Assembly: GCA_963575745.1 (NCBI GenBank) | Contig: CAUYUJ010017882.1 | Coordinates: forward strand, 362,895 to 426,894 | DNA: 64,000 bases | Reading direction: 5' to 3' | Source: Prorocentrum cordatum | Lineage: Eukaryota; Sar; Dinophyceae; Prorocentrales; Prorocentraceae | The notes under the pieces: model-generated | The model's input: the letters and a program-made list of their open reading frames with translations, nothing else | The model's database searches: none | Told to the model about the DNA's origin: nothing | Translations under genes and position numbers: made by a program | In this document: piece after piece, positions 1 through 10,984 of the stretch | How the letters are laid out: the number at the start of each line of letters is the position of its first letter | Numbering within the stretch: position 1 is the first letter of the stretch

Positions 1-830
1 TGCCGAGCCCTTCCCCCTGGGAGGGGGGGGGCAGCTCTACCTTCCGCATCCACCTCTGAGGACCCCGCGGGCCCGATGGCGCGCCCGGGAGGCCGAGATC
101 GATGGGAAAAGCTCACGGAGGGAGCAGCTCGTGCCGTCCGAGAATCTGGGCAGGGCCCGGGCGGGCGGCCCGCAGCGGGGGGCAGAACTGGAACGCAAAG
201 CGATGCACAGTACAAGCATGCTCTGTCCGCATGCACCGAAGCATGGCGGCAACGGGCTGCTGGAGGGGCAACATCATCACATAAGAACTGCTACGTTTCC
301 AACCCGCACCGCCCTGTGACTATCCAGCGTTTGGATCACAGACGAGCCGTTACTGAGACGTGATGGTGTGAGGTCATAGGCACCTTGTCGACAACAATTC
401 GCTAAGGAATAAATGCGAAGAAAGTGTTTGGCTGAAGCGTTGAAGGCGTGCTCGACGTTGACAGCATCTCTGAAACTCATACTAAACCATCTGGGCGCTT
501 GTGGTTTGGCGAATCAGCAACTCCAAAACAGCCCGTTCTTCCGCTTCGCAGAGAGGCAATACCTCTTCCCTGAGTGTCAGGGCTAAGGGGGGCGCAAAAT
601 GATTAGAACGCTCAAGATGGCCATATGGTTCTAAGGTGAGTACAGAAAGCCCGAGCTTGCCTCCAGTGGCCCAGAGTTGGCAAAATACTTATAGCGTCCG
701 ATCTGGTGGCGATAGGCCTCAATCGTTGAACCTATGTGATTACACACTTAGATAAAACTATTCCAAGCATGTTCGCCTTATCGGTAAGTCTTTCAACAGT
801 GAAGCAAAACGATTAGATATTAGTGACTAC
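1..830. other. Unassigned sequence, no gene seen
   Basis: No reading frame here has both convincing codon use and splice signals. Short overlapping frames near 76-363 are open on several strands at once, as expected for GC-rich noncoding DNA. From about 360 to 830 the sequence is less GC-rich and contains no repeat that I can match elsewhere in the window. Confidence 0.5.
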
Positions 831-1014
831 TTGGGATGGGAAGCGCACCTTTCAACATCGTTGATACATCCTTGGTTTGCTCTCCCCCCTCCTCGTCCCC
901 CTGGCGACTTGAACCCCTCCGCTGCCAACACCAACACCCTCCTCCACCTCCACCACCTCCACCTCCACTTCCACCTCCTCCACCTTCATCTTCCCCCTCC
1001 TCCCCCCTTCTAGA

Positions 1015-1960
1015 CTTACTGCATATGGACACGACTCTCCCCTCATCCGCGTACGGTTCTCATTCTTACACACAAGATTTCATTGGTTGATTCTGACCGC
1101 ATTCGGCCCTTCAGAATGGTGCTCCCGCTGCCGCGCTGGTCTCATTTTAGGATCGGCGCTTTGCTCCCACCGTTCGGAATGGCGCTGTCGCCCAAGCGCG
1201 GGCCACTTTTCTGGATCCCCGCGCGCTCCCTCCACTCAGGCTCCTGCTGCTGCTGTTCGTCCTCGACTTCCACATTCCTCCTCCTCCTCCTCCTCCTCCT
1301 CCCTCCTCCTCCTCCTCCTCCTCCTACTCCTCCTCCTCCTCCCCCTCCCCCCTCCCCCTCCCCCTCCCCCTCCCCCTCCCCCTCCCCTCTCCCCTCCCCT
1401 CCCCCTCCCCCTCCCCCTCCCCCTCCCCCTCCCCCTCCCCTCCCCCCTCCCCCCTCCCCCTCCCCCTCCCCCTCCCCCTCCCCCCCTCCCCCCCCCCTCC
1501 CCCTCCCCCTCCCCCTCCCCCTCCCCTCCCCCTCCCCCTCCCCCTCCCCCTCCCCTCCCCCTCCCCCTCCCCCCCCTCCCCCCCCCCTCCTCCTCCTCCT
1601 CCTCCTCCTCCTCCTCCTCCTCCTCCTCCTCCTCCTCCTCCTCCTCCTCCTCCTCCTCCTCCTCCTCCTCCTCCTCCTCCTCCTCCTCCTCCTCCTCCTC
1701 CTCCTCCTCCTCCGCCTCCTCCTCCTCCTCCGCCGCCCTTTTTCTCATGCTTCCCGATTTCGCATAACACGATGGGGGCTCTCCCTGGAGTTCGCAGTCC
1801 CCTGTGACACGCGTCGGCGGATTGAGAAGACACCAGCGCGGAAAAATTGGGGGGCGGGGGGGGGGGATGGCGTGGGAGGGGCGGGATGTCAAAGATGGCG
1901 CGAGCGCGCCCAGCTCGCCTCTCCCCCCCCTCGCTCGATCCCGGACCCCCCCCCCTCCTC
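1015..1960 (+). repeat. Dispersed composite element, diverged copy with expanded CCT/CCCCCT tract
   Basis: The left part carries the module 'GTGCTCCCGCTGC...GCGCTGG..CTCATTTT' (about 1120-1150, repeated about 1177-1210). This module is also found at 28.26-28.40 kb and, inverted, at 61.3-61.5 kb. The middle (about 1275-1735) is an expanded pyrimidine tract, first mixed CCCCCT/CCT and then pure TCC. The right part (1800-1900) resembles the end of the 28-kb copy (ACACGCGTC, GGATTGAGAA, then a G-rich strip and GGATGTCA.AGATG.CGCGAGCGC). The long frames across the tract are poly-Pro, poly-Leu or poly-Ser by composition only. Confidence 0.6.
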
Positions 1961-1962
1961 TT

Positions 1963-2130
1963 GACTACCTGCCGGGCCACCCCAACCCAACCCGAAGACC
2001 CGAATCTGACCCGAATTTCGGATTGGGGAGGGTACGGGTTCCATGTGTACTTACAATGCTACCCGACCCCCCCCCCATTGGAAATGGAGGGCAAATTGAG
2101 TTGGGTTGGAGCGGTTTGGTGGGTGGTGAC
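1963..2130. mobile_element. Family E foldback element, copy 1
   Basis: A short element with long terminal inverted repeats. The left end contains CCACCCCAACCCAACCCGAAG and the right end is its reverse complement form (GGGTTGGAGCGGTTTGGTGGG). The interior has a conserved core (CGGGTTCCATGTGT, then CCCCCC, then GGAAATGGAGGGCAAATTGA) shared with copies at 35.35 and 54.86 kb. No protein is encoded, so it would be non-autonomous. Confidence 0.65.
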
Positions 2131-2276
2131 CTCCTCCTCAGGAGGAAGAGGGGGAGGAGCGGGGCTGCGCGGGCGTTCCGGCCACTCAGTGCGAAAGAGG
2201 GGAAGGGGAGGAGGGCCCAGAGGAGAGCCCTGGAGCATGCTGGAGGGATTCAAGGAGCCCAGGGACACAGAAATAA

Positions 2277-2357
2277 GCACACACACACCACACACCACAC
2301 ACCACACACCACACTCACACACACGCACACACGCGCACACACACACACGCACACAAA
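2277..2357. repeat. CA microsatellite
   Basis: An impure (CA)n tract with ACCACACACC and ACGCAC interruptions. It sits at the edge of a partial copy of the 'GGGACACAnAAATAA' dispersed repeat (family L). Confidence 0.8.
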
Positions 2358-2367
2358 CCCTAGGATT

Positions 2368-2560
2368 GAGGATTGCGCCGCATCTGCGTTACATCGGCGA
2401 TAGATCGCCGATGCATCAGCGATGCATCGGCAACGTCGGCGACGCATCGGTGCCGTCGGCGTGGAGAACATCGGGCTCCACATCGAGACGCACCGCCACG
2501 AGCCTACGACCCCATCTGCTCGGACCCCATCTAGGAGGCCTAGACTCATACAGGGTGCGT
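2368..2560. repeat. Dispersed GATGCATCGG-rich repeat, copy 1
   Basis: The sequence starts GAGGATTGCGCCGCATC and continues with several GATGCATCGGC and CGACGCATCGG words and the phrase GAGAACATCGGGCTCCACATCGAG (split here for length). The same order recurs at 2728-2855 and at 24.15-24.29 kb. Confidence 0.6.
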
Positions 2561-2665
2561 TCCAACCAAGCCTCCGAAGCGAATCCAGCGGTGGCGACGA
2601 GGGTCCCCCAGGAGGCCCACAGGGGCGAAAACGAGCGAAGAGCAGCGGTGTCGGCATTGGCGCGG
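2550..2665 (+). repeat. Dispersed repeat M, copy 1
   Basis: It contains GGGTGCGTTCCAACC, then GCGAATCCAGCGGTGGCGAC, GAGG.TCCCCAGGAGGCC and GCGAAGAGCAGCGGTGT. Recognisable copies lie near 25.85, 34.22-34.34, 49.26-49.36 and 63.55-63.66 kb. The high conservation of GCGAATCCAG.GGTGGCGACG suggests one family. Confidence 0.55.
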
Positions 2666-2727
2666 GGGCGGCGATGACGCGCACCGGCGGTGACAGGTAG
2701 CCCTAACCTAGCAGCCTCCTAGGGCCG

Positions 2728-2855
2728 AGGATCGCGCCGCATCGACGATTCATCGTCAATGCATGGTGCATCCGTCGGCGACGTCGGTGGTGCTTCGGGC
2801 CCCACATCGAACTGCGTCGCCGATGCATCGGTGATGCGGCGAGATCCTCCAACCC
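2728..2855. mobile_element. Short TIR element with GAGGATCGCGCCGCATC ends
   Basis: The left end GAGGATCGCGCCGCATC and the right end GATGCGGCGAGATCCTC form a 17-base terminal inverted repeat with one mismatch. The internal CGATGCATCGG words link it to the repeats at 2368 and 24150, which have diverged or truncated right ends. Confidence 0.6.
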
Positions 2856-3079
2856 CATCCGCTCTGACCCCATCTAGGAGGCCTAGACTAACGCCCGCAG
2901 CAACAGGAGTCATGTGCCAAAATGCCCGCTGACCCATCCCGCTACCCTCGAAGTCGGTGGTTCAAAGATGGGGTCCTGAGGGATGGGATTCTCAGGACGA
3001 GGTGCCTCAAACAATGCAAATCCACCCTCGGATCTCGTCCTATGCTTAGGATCCCGTCCCTCAAGATTGGACGACTGAA

Positions 3080-3525
3080 CTATCTGGGATGACTGCTGTG
3101 CAGGGTAACTCCGGTTTGGGCCTGCGAGGCGTGAATCAGTAGTTACTACCCCTGACCGCCCCCAACCCCGGTGATTCGGGAGGGTTGGGCACCCGAATTC
3201 TCCGGGATGACTGCGGTCTGGGGTAACTCCATTTTGCGCCCCCGAGGCGCAAATCTGCAGCCATCCCTGACTGCCCCCGGCCCCGAAGATTCGGGGCGGA
3301 CCCTATCTTTGAACCACCGACGAAGAGGGAACGTGAGCAGGGACCGACCATCCTGGCACCTGTAAGCCTACCACGACGTGAAGACAGTCTCAGCCAGAGA
3401 TGTTCTGAGACCATTTCGTGCAGCGCTGACTGACCCCCATTTGCATTGAACCCCGCCTCTTAAGCCCCGACTTTTGAGCAGGGACCGACCGTCCCGGCAG
3501 TTCTATAGGCCTACCACGACATGTT
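3080..3525. repeat. Two short direct duplications
   Basis: Unit 1 (GGGATGACTGC.GT..GGGTAACTCC, then CCCTGAC.GCCCCC and GATTCGGG) occurs at about 3086-3180 and again at about 3202-3297, a spacing near 120 bases. Unit 2 (GAGCAGGGACCGACC.TCC.GGCA, then GGCCTACCACGAC) occurs at about 3330-3376 and about 3476-3523. Pieces of unit 1 recur near 14.38 kb. No coding signal is seen. Confidence 0.55.
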
Positions 3526-3739
3526 CTTGGAACCCAGACATGTTCTAATAATCAAAACCATGTTATTATAACAAAGCCCGATGTGTTAAAACAAGACAGA
3601 CTCAGTCAGACATGTTCTAATCCCACCAGCCCCCTGGGCGCAGGTGGTCTAGAGCGTTTCCTTTTCCAGCCTCGTTCCGTTCCCTGCTCGGGAGGTTTAC
3701 CTTCCCCCCCTCCCTGGGTCTAGACGGTCTCCCCCGCGA

Positions 3740-4310
3740 GGGGTTAGAGCGTCCAAGATGGCCCAAGATAGATTCAAGAGGGCTTTAGCTAGCCCAAGAT
3801 GGCCTCCAAGACCGCCCAAGATACCTCAAGACGGCTCCAGATAGCCTGCAACACGCATCCAAGAGGCCCTAAGACGGCCCCAAGACGGTTTCAAGTGCCC
3901 TCCGAGCCCTCCGAGGACCCCCCCAAGAGGCCAAAATGGATTCAAAACCTATGGAAAATCAGTGTTGGTTGCCTTTTCGTTTTTTCGCTTCCGATGGGCT
4001 CTTCAGGCGTCAAGATGGCCCCCAAATGGCCCGGCATAGCCCCAAAAGATGCCCAAGAGGGTCTCAGGACGGCCCCCAAAGCGCCCAAGAGCGCCCCAAG
4101 AGCGACCCACGCCCATTTTGGGCCTCCGAGGGGGGGGCGTAAAGTTAAGGACCCCCTCTTTCTGAGCGAAGGGGGGTCCAAGACGGCCCCAAGAGGCTTC
4201 CCAGACCCCCCCCAAAAAGCCCCAAGAGGGCTCCAAGATCGTCAAAAAGGCCGCAATCATATCCCAAGAATGCCCCCAGAGGACCCCAAGAGGACCCCAA
4301 GATGGCGCTC
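3740..4310 (+). repeat. Degenerate CCAAGA(T/G)GGCC minisatellite domain
   Basis: The words CCCAAGATGGCC, CCCAAGAGGGC and CCAAGACGGC recur irregularly every 10-20 bases over more than 500 bases. Similar domains lie at 37.60-37.81 and 57.1-57.66 kb in the same orientation, and at 15.48-16.05 kb in the opposite one (CTCTTGGGGCCGTC). Reading frames across it are repetitive shadows. Confidence 0.65.
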
Positions 4311-4494
4311 GCGTGGCATTACAAGTCTTCGAAGAACCCCTCGCGACATATGCCCAAAGCCCGACTTCTCGTCCTCTTTGTCATCGTCCGTTCCTTCCTT
4401 GCTTCTTTCCTAGTACCGCCTCCCTGCTCCTCTGCATCCTCCTCGCGCCGCGTTCCTCCTGTACCTCCTCCTCATTCCCTTCCTCCTCTTCTGT

Positions 4495-4690
4495 TTTTCC
4501 TCCTCCTCCTCCTCCTCCTCCTCCTCCTACTCCTTTTCCAGGCATCACCAGCACCAGCAGCACCACTTGCTCCAAGATGGATCTTAGAGGGCAACAGAGC
4601 ACCACAAGCAGCAACACCAGCAGCATCACCACCACCGACACCACCACCACCATCACAAGAACCAGCAGCCGCACGCGAGTTTAAAATAAA
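4495..4690. repeat. TCC tract followed by degenerate CAGCAC/CACCA tract
   Basis: A run of (TCC)n at about 4497-4530 is followed by GCACCAGCAGCACCACC-type repeats up to about 4665. Downstream (4690-4990) two imperfect direct copies of 'TTAAACTTC.GTGCGGGAAGC...GGAGACGCTTACCAC' can be seen. Confidence 0.6.
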
Positions 4691-5359
4691 CTTCAGTGCG
4701 GGGGCAGAGATCAAGGGAGCTTATGGGGATGCGACTCTCAACTGTGCGGCAAGGGCGACGACTGATAGATACAATCGCCTGCGCCAGAGACGCTTACCAC
4801 AGGGAACACCCGGGAGTATCTTGCACTGGCTTCCATCTTAAACTTCGCTGCGGGAAGCTATGTGTGATCCTTGTTTCTCATGGCCTGGGGTGGATACAGC
4901 CACCTGCGCTGGAGACGCTTACCACGGGGAGCACCACGACGCATCCTGCACCGAGTTTCATCTTAAACTTCAGTGCGGGAAGCTGTGTGTGGTCCGTGCT
5001 TTTCTGAAGTCGGCCGCGCAACTGCATGCTCCCAGCCGTCCCCGATTCACCAGCTCCCCTGCGGATCGTGTCTGGATGGGCTGGCCGGGATACTCTCTCG
5101 ATCGCGAGCGCACCGGAGGACGCCGGGCGCCGTCAAGGTCGCAGAAAGCAAGCCAAGAACTAATTGCGCCTAGGGGAAGGCAGGGATACGCAAAGCGTCA
5201 AGAATAACATTTCGCGAACACCAAAAAAGGGCTTTCGAATGTTTCCCCACATCCTTCGTGGGGTGCTGGTTTTCCTCCCTGCCTCGTCGCACCCGCGGCC
5301 CTCACACTCGTCGCACCCGCGGCCCTCACACCCCAACTTCCTCCTCCCTCTCCTTTCAC

Positions 5360-5660
5360 ACAGCACATCACAGCGCAGCACAGCGCAGTACAGCGCAGCA
5401 CAGCGCAGCACAGCACAGCACAGCGCAGCACAGCACAGCACAGCACAGCTCAGCACAGCACAGCACAGGTCAGCACAGCACTGCACAGCAAGCGCACCAC
5501 ACTGCAGCAGAGCACAGCACAGCACTGCTCAGCACATCTCAGCACAGCACACAGCACATTGACACACAGCACAGCACAGCACAGCTCATCTCAACACAGC
5601 ATTGCACAGCACCTCAGCACAGCACACCTCATAACTACACAGCACAGCACAGCACAGCAT
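5360..5660. repeat. AGCAC pentanucleotide array
   Basis: About 300 bases of tandem CAGCA/AGCAC pentamers with scattered GCAGC, TCAGC and AGTAC variants. It degenerates toward the right end, where the 92-bp satellite starts. Confidence 0.9.
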
Positions 5661-5664
5661 CTCC

Positions 5665-7870
5665 GAACACCATAGGGGGTGCGCAGCAAAAGGTCGCTGA
5701 GCGCGGCCGCTATCCACGACACTGTCGCAAGAGCTTGCAGGCGTGGCACTTTCTGGACACCATGGGGGTGCGCAGGGGGAGGTCTCTCAGCGCGGCCGCT
5801 ATCCACGACACTGTCGCAAAGCCTAGCAGGCGTGGCACTTTCTGAACACCATAAGGGGGTGCGCGGGGGGTGATCTCTCAGCGCGGCCGCTATCCACGAC
5901 ACTAAAGCCTAGCAGGCGTGGCACTTTCTGGACACCATAGGCGGTGCGCAGGGGGTGGTCTCTCAGCGCGGCCGCCATCCACGACACTGTCTCAAAGGCT
6001 AGCAGGCGTGGCACTTTCTGGACACCATAGGGGGTGCGCGGGGGGTGATCTCTCAGCGCGGCCGCTATCCACGACACTGTCGCGGAGCCTAGCAGGCGTG
6101 GTACTTTCTGGAGACCCTTAGGGGGTGCGCACAGGGGTCTCCCAGCGCAGCCGCTATCCACGACACTGTCGCAAAACCAAGCAGGCGTGGCACTTTCTGG
6201 ACACCCTTAGGGGGTGCGCAGGGGGTGGTCTCTTCAGCGCGGCCGCTATCCACGACACTGCCGCAAAACATCGCAGGCGTGGCACTTTCCGGACACCATA
6301 GGGGGTGCGCAGGGGGTGGTCTCTCAGCGCGGCGGCTATCACGACACTGCCGCAAAGCCTAGCAGGCGTGGCATTTTCTGGACACCATCGGGGGTGCGCA
6401 GGGGGTGGTCTCCCAGCGCGGCCGCTATCCACGACACTGTCGCAAGAGCTAGCAGGCGTGGCACTTTCTGGACACCATGGGGGTGCGCAGGGGAGGTCTC
6501 TCAGCGCGGCCGCTATCCACGACACTGTCGCAAAGCCTAGCAGGCGTGGCACTTTCTGAACACCATAGGGGGTGCGCAGGGGTTGGTCTCTCAGCGCGGC
6601 CGCTATCCACGACACTGTCGCAAAGCCCAGCAGGCGCGGCACTTTCTTGACACCATAAGGGGGTGCGCAAGGGGTGGTCTCTCAGCGCGGCGGCTATCAC
6701 GACACTGCCGCAAAGCCTAGCAGGCGTGGCACTTTCTTGACACCATAGGGGGTGCGCAAGGGGTGGTCTCTCAGCGCGGCCGCTATCCACGACACTGTCG
6801 CAAAAACTAGCAAGCGTGGCACTTTCTGGCCACCATAAAGGTGTGCGCAGGGGGTGGTCTCTCAGCGCGGCCGCTATCCACGACACTGTCGCAAAGCCTA
6901 GCAGGCGTGGCACTTTCTGGACACCATAGGGGGTGCACAGGGGGTGGTCTCCCAGCGCGGCCGCTATCCACGACACTGTCGCGGAGCCTAGCAGGCGTGG
7001 CACTTTCTGGACACCATACACGGTGCGCAAGGGTGGTCTCCCAGCGCAGCCGCTATCCACGACACTGTCGCAAAAGCTAGCAGGCGTGGCACTTTCTGGC
7101 CACCATAAAGGTGTGCGCAGGGGGTGGTCTCTCAGCGCGGCCGCTATCCACGACACTGTCGCAAAGCCTAGCTCGCGTGGCACTTTCTGGACACCATAGG
7201 GGGTGCGCAGGGGGTGGTCTCCCAGCGCGGCCGCTATCCACGACACTGTCGCGGAGCCTAGCAGGCGTGGCACTTTCTGGACACCCTTAGGGGGTGCGCA
7301 GGGGGTGGTCTCTTCAGCGCGGCCGCTATCCACGACACTGCCGCAAAACATCGCAGGCGTGGCACTTTCTGGACACCATAAGGGGGTGCGCAAGGGGTGG
7401 TGTCTCAGCGCGGCCGCTATCCACGACACTAAAGCCTAGCAGGCGTGGCATTTTCTGGACACCATACGGGGTGCGCAGGGGGTGGTCTCTGAGCGCGGCC
7501 GCTATCCACGACACTGTCGCAAAGCCTATCAGGCGTGGCACTTTCTGGACATCATCGGGGGTGCGCGGGGGGTGGTCTCTCAGCGCGGCCGCTATCCACG
7601 ACACTGCCGCAAAGCCTAGCAGGCGTGGCACTTTCTGGACACCATAAGGGAATGCGCACGGGGTGGTCTCTCAGCGCGGCCGCTATCCACGACACTGTCG
7701 CGGAGCTAGCAGGCGTGGTACTTTCTGGACACCACAGGGGGTGCGCACGGGGTGGTCTCTCAGCGCGGCCGCTATCCACGACACTGTCGCGGAGCCTAGC
7801 AGGCGTGGTACTTTCTGGACACCACAAGGGGGTGCGCAGGGGGTGGTCTCTCAGTCCTCGACACTGCCGC
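5665..7870. repeat. 92-bp satellite array, about 24 copies
   Basis: The unit holds GGGGGTGCGCAGGGGGTGG, TCTCAGCGCGGCCGCTATCC, ACGACACTGTCGCAAAGCC and TAGCAGGCGTGGCACTTTCT, followed by GGACACCATA. Copies differ by point changes and small indels (TGTCGCGGAG against TGTCGCAAAG; CCAGCGC against TCAGCGC). The NotI word GCGGCCGC recurs in most units. The unit length is not a multiple of three in all copies, so long frames through it are coincidental. Confidence 0.95.
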
Positions 7871-8645
7871 AAAGCCTGGCAGGCGCTGCATTTTCTGAAC
7901 GCCACAGGGGCTGCGCTGGGGGGGCCGTCGATATCCGTGTCGGGCTCGCGACGTGTGGCAGGTGTGGCTCTTTCTGGACGCCACAAGGGTTTGTTGGGGG
8001 TGCGGTCGCTACCCGTTTCGGCCACGCAAAGCGTGGCAGGCGTGACACTTTTTCTTCGACGCCACAAGGGGGTGCGCTGGGGGTACGGTCGCTATCCTTT
8101 TGGGGCTCGCAACGCGTGGCAAGCGCGGTACTTTCTCGATGCCACAGGTGGTGCGCCGGGGGTGCGGTCGCTATCCGTTTCGGTTTCGCAAAGCGTTGGC
8201 AAACGTGGCACTTTCTCGACGCCACATGGGGGTGCGTTGGGCGGGTGGTCGCTATCCGTTCCGGGCTCGCAAAGCGTGGCAGGCGTGGCAACTTCTCGAC
8301 GCCGAAGGGAATGCGCTGGGGGTGCGGTCGTTACCCGTTTCGGGTTCGCAAAGCGTGGCAGGCGTGACATTTCTTCTTCTTCGACGCCACAAGGGGGCGC
8401 GCTGGGGGTACGGTCGCTATCCGTTTGGGGCTCGCAACGCGTGGCAGGCGCGGTACTTTCTCAATGCCACAGGGGGTGCGCCAGGGGTGCGCCAGGGGTG
8501 CGGTCGCTATCCGCGTCGGCTTCGCAAAGCGTGGCAGGCGTGGCACTTTCTCGACGCCACAATGGGGTGTGTTGGGGGTGCGGTCGCTATCTGTTTCGGG
8601 CTCGCAAAGTGAGGCGGGCGCGGCGCTTCTCCTCTTCCACCTCTC
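7870..8645. repeat. About 80-bp diverged satellite continuing the 92-bp array
   Basis: Units contain GGCAGGCGTGGCACTTTCTC, GACGCCACAAGGGGGTGCGC and GGTGCGGTCGCTATCCGTTT, followed by CGGGCTCGCAAAGCG. They share the GGCAGGCGTGGCACTTTCT and GGTGCGC...GTCGCTATCC blocks with the 92-bp array but have lost the CTCAGCGCGGCCGC block. About nine units are visible. Confidence 0.9.
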
Positions 8646-8766
8646 CTCTTGGGTGGCGTCACCCACGGCATCGGCGGGGCGACGGCCACCAACATCATTC
8701 TCACCTGCTTCACTTTAGCTATCATCACTCCAGCCATAATATAAATATGTGGGTTTTAAAACAGGG

Positions 8767-8918
8767 CTAGGATCGGGATAAATCGCTCCAGAGCGTTCCG
8801 GAGCGCTCTCAGAGCGTTCCGGAACGCTCTGGAGCGGCCGCGGCGCCCAATGCATCCTCCAAACCCGCCGATTCTCAGAGATTTCGAGCTATCCCGATCC
8901 GATGTTTATCCCGATCTT
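8767..8918. mobile_element. Small foldback element with AGGATCGGGATAAA ends
   Basis: The outer ends GATCGGGATAAA (left) and TTTATCCCGATC (right) are inverted repeats. Just inside the left end is a second palindrome with arms CGCTCCAGAGCGTTCCGG and CCGGAACGCTCTGGAGCG around a short AGCGCTCTCAGAGCGTT centre. No open reading frame fills it. Confidence 0.6.
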
Positions 8919-9179
8919 CGCGTCGTTTTACCCCCCCCCCCCCTCCCCCCGAGCACCGCACCCTCTAGACAAGCGCGTCCCAATACTCGCAACATGCGGT
9001 GCGGGTATTTTGCTTGTTCTCTCTTCGAGGGCCGAAGCCCGTGCGCGCAACGAGTTCCAAGCGCAGCGCCGACTCAGCAGCGCAAGAACGCGCCCGCGGC
9101 GCACCCCAGGACCACCCCAGGGTGGTCGCGACGAACTCCACGAGCAACGCGGCCCTACACACTCAGCGGTGTGGGCATT

Positions 9180-9320
9180 GGGTAAGGAACCATTGGATAA
9201 GGGATCCAGGGTCTGGAAGCCAGTCGAACTCCAGTCGTGGACTGGCCATGGACATCGCCGCCGCCCTCATCAAGCAAGGAATTCCGCAGGGCCTGAAGCC
9301 TCCTGGGCACATCTCTTGAC
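9180..9320 (+). CDS. Weak candidate exon
   Basis: A plus-strand frame ending at a TGA (about 9317-9319) reads MDIAAALIKQGIPQGLKPPG with mostly C or G third positions. This is more gene-like than its surroundings. I see no matching splice acceptor or homologous copy, and most genes here run on the other strand. It may be chance. Confidence 0.2.
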
Positions 9321-9616
9321 CAACGCCCCCTCTGTTACTCCTCTGACGAGGGAGGGTTACGATACATCACATCGGTGCAGACGTACTTCTTGGGACGTTT
9401 GCGAACAAGCACTTTGCGAGTAAAGGAGCGCGCTCGGTGACTGTCGTCTTGCATGAGGCAAAAGGGTCCTGAGGGACACGGGTCACCCCAGGACAAACTT
9501 TTCGTCCTGAGTCCTTCTTCTCATTAGAGTCCCGGGAGACCGGAACTTGCGAAGAACCTCAGGAGACATTCTTCTCGGGCCCCATCCGCTTCACAGCGAG
9601 TCGTTGCCCCTGAACT

Positions 9617-9780
9617 CGGGGAACACACAATGGCACAAACATAAAATCTCGGAGGCCCGTGCGGGTTCCTCGGCTCGGCTCGGGACCCCCCCCCCTCCCT
9701 GGCGCGCGGAGCGCGCGCCGATCCGAGGAACCCGCGGAGAGCTCCGAGCTGTTCTGTTCATGTCGTTGCGTGTTCCCCGG
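9617..9780. mobile_element. Family H hairpin element, copy 1
   Basis: The left arm (GGGGAACACACAATGGCACA, then AACATAAAATCTCGGAGG and CCCGTGCGGGTTCCTCGG) is matched by the inverted right arm (CCGAGGAACCCGCGG, AGCTCCGAGCTGTTCTGTTC, ATGTCGTTGCGTGTTCCCC). The loop is GC-rich (CTGGCGCGCGGAGCGCGC). On minus, the element is followed nine bases later by an AG|G (GAGTTCAG|GGG), as an intron end would be. Other full copies lie at 32.22 and 59.73 kb. Confidence 0.7.
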
Positions 9781-9825
9781 CGATAGCTACCAGACAATCG
9801 ATCCGCCGCGCGCCCCCCACAACTG

Positions 9826-9995
9826 AAGGGGCCCCAGGGCACGCAAATAAATACACACAAATAAACATATTCCCCATAGCTTCCTATATTCTCTGGGCTT
9901 TTATCTTCCCCCCCCCCACTTCCCATATTTTCCCATATTTTCCTGGGAATCGACGATTCATTGTGTCTGTGCGTTTTTTCCTCTCCGGAACAACC
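9826..9995. repeat. Family L dispersed repeat, copy 1
   Basis: The sequence starts GGGGCCCCAGGGCACGCAAA and continues with TAAATACACACA, then CCCC..TTCCCATATTTTCCC and GGGAATCGACGATTCATTG, ending TGTCTGTGCGTTTTTTCCTC. Copies occur at 22.60-22.72, 33.11-33.28 and 39.06-39.21 kb. It is AT-rich compared with its surroundings. Confidence 0.65.
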
Positions 9996-10087
9996 CGAGG
10001 CAGCCCGTGCGGAGTGCCTCTGCCGTGCCGCGACGCACAGAAAAAAATGCTCCCGGAGAAGACCCCGCGCCGAGGCGCACAGGCCTC

Positions 10088-10235
10088 GGGGGCGGCCCTG
10101 ATGGGGGGCGTCCGACAGGGGGGCGGGCGCAAACCATGGCCGGCGGCGCGTGCGCGGCCCAAGGGGGGGGCCGGGGACGTGATGCAATCAGAGGAGGCGC
10201 CACGAGATCTGAAGAAACATCATGGCCCACGCCAA
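10088..10235. repeat. Dispersed repeat I, copy 1
   Basis: It contains GGGGGGCGTCCGACAGGGGG, CGCAAACCATGGCCGGCGG, GTGCGCGGCCCAAG and GAGGCGCCACGAGATCTG.AG. Copies lie at 36.64-36.77 and 55.56-55.71 kb, and a partial copy runs off the right edge at 63.95-64.00 kb. Confidence 0.55.
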
Positions 10236-10984
10236 GAGATCCACCCCCCCGCCCCTCGTCGTCACCCCCCTCTTGGCCGCCCCCGACGGCCCCCGCGCCA
10301 GAGGCGGCACAAGACCCCGCGCCGAGGCCCGCGCGCCCGGGGCGGGGGCGCCTTCGACATCCGGGGCGGCTGTCCGGCGGCGCGCCCGGCCGCCCCCTGG
10401 GAAGCCCGCCGCCCCGCCCCGCCCCGCGCAGGGGCCAGTGCTGAGGCAGCGAGGAGGGGCGCGCGGGCGGGCCGCCCCGGGGGGCCCCCCTGCAGCCTCC
10501 CGTCCTCCACCTCCTCCACCCCCACCTCGGGGGCGCTCGGCGCTCTGCTCACGGCTGCTCGACGCGTGTGCCTTCGAGAAGCGCGCTTGATGCAGGCGTG
10601 CAGGTGCCCTTCGCGCGTCGATCGGGGTCGCAGTGCAGCTCGACTTCACGAGGCAATTGAAGCGGGATCGCTGTGCCACCATCTGTGCAAGCGTCATCCT
10701 CGAACCGGCCTCTTCCAACGCTACGCTCCGCCCGCAGGAGGATCGCGAAGAATACCCGATGGACTTAGTGTGCCTTGGAAACGCCCAGACGTCTTGTGAA
10801 TCAACAGCGGAGAACTGGAAACGATAAAACGGAGCCCGGGAACTATACAAAAACGTTTCCGCACGATCATTCCGAAACTACTTTAAAACGAATCGGCGCA
10901 AGCTGGAAAACAGTAAGGGAACGCCCCCTGGAAACTATATGAACAACGAATAGGTGAACATAGGGCACAATACGAGAATGCCAG

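Noticed and set aside
1083-1980. Long frames of poly-Pro, poly-Leu, poly-Ser, poly-Gly and poly-Glu
   Set aside because: They are the six translations of a CCT/CCCCCT tract. No frame has normal composition or splice support on both sides. The same applies to the tracts at 26.6, 28.4-29.8, 50.5-52.1, 55.2 and 57.8 kb.
5665-8770. Frames of 200-400 codons across the 92/80-bp satellite
   Set aside because: Open frames exist on both strands and in several phases, with repeated peptides that shift frame at unit indels. Satellite DNA explains them.
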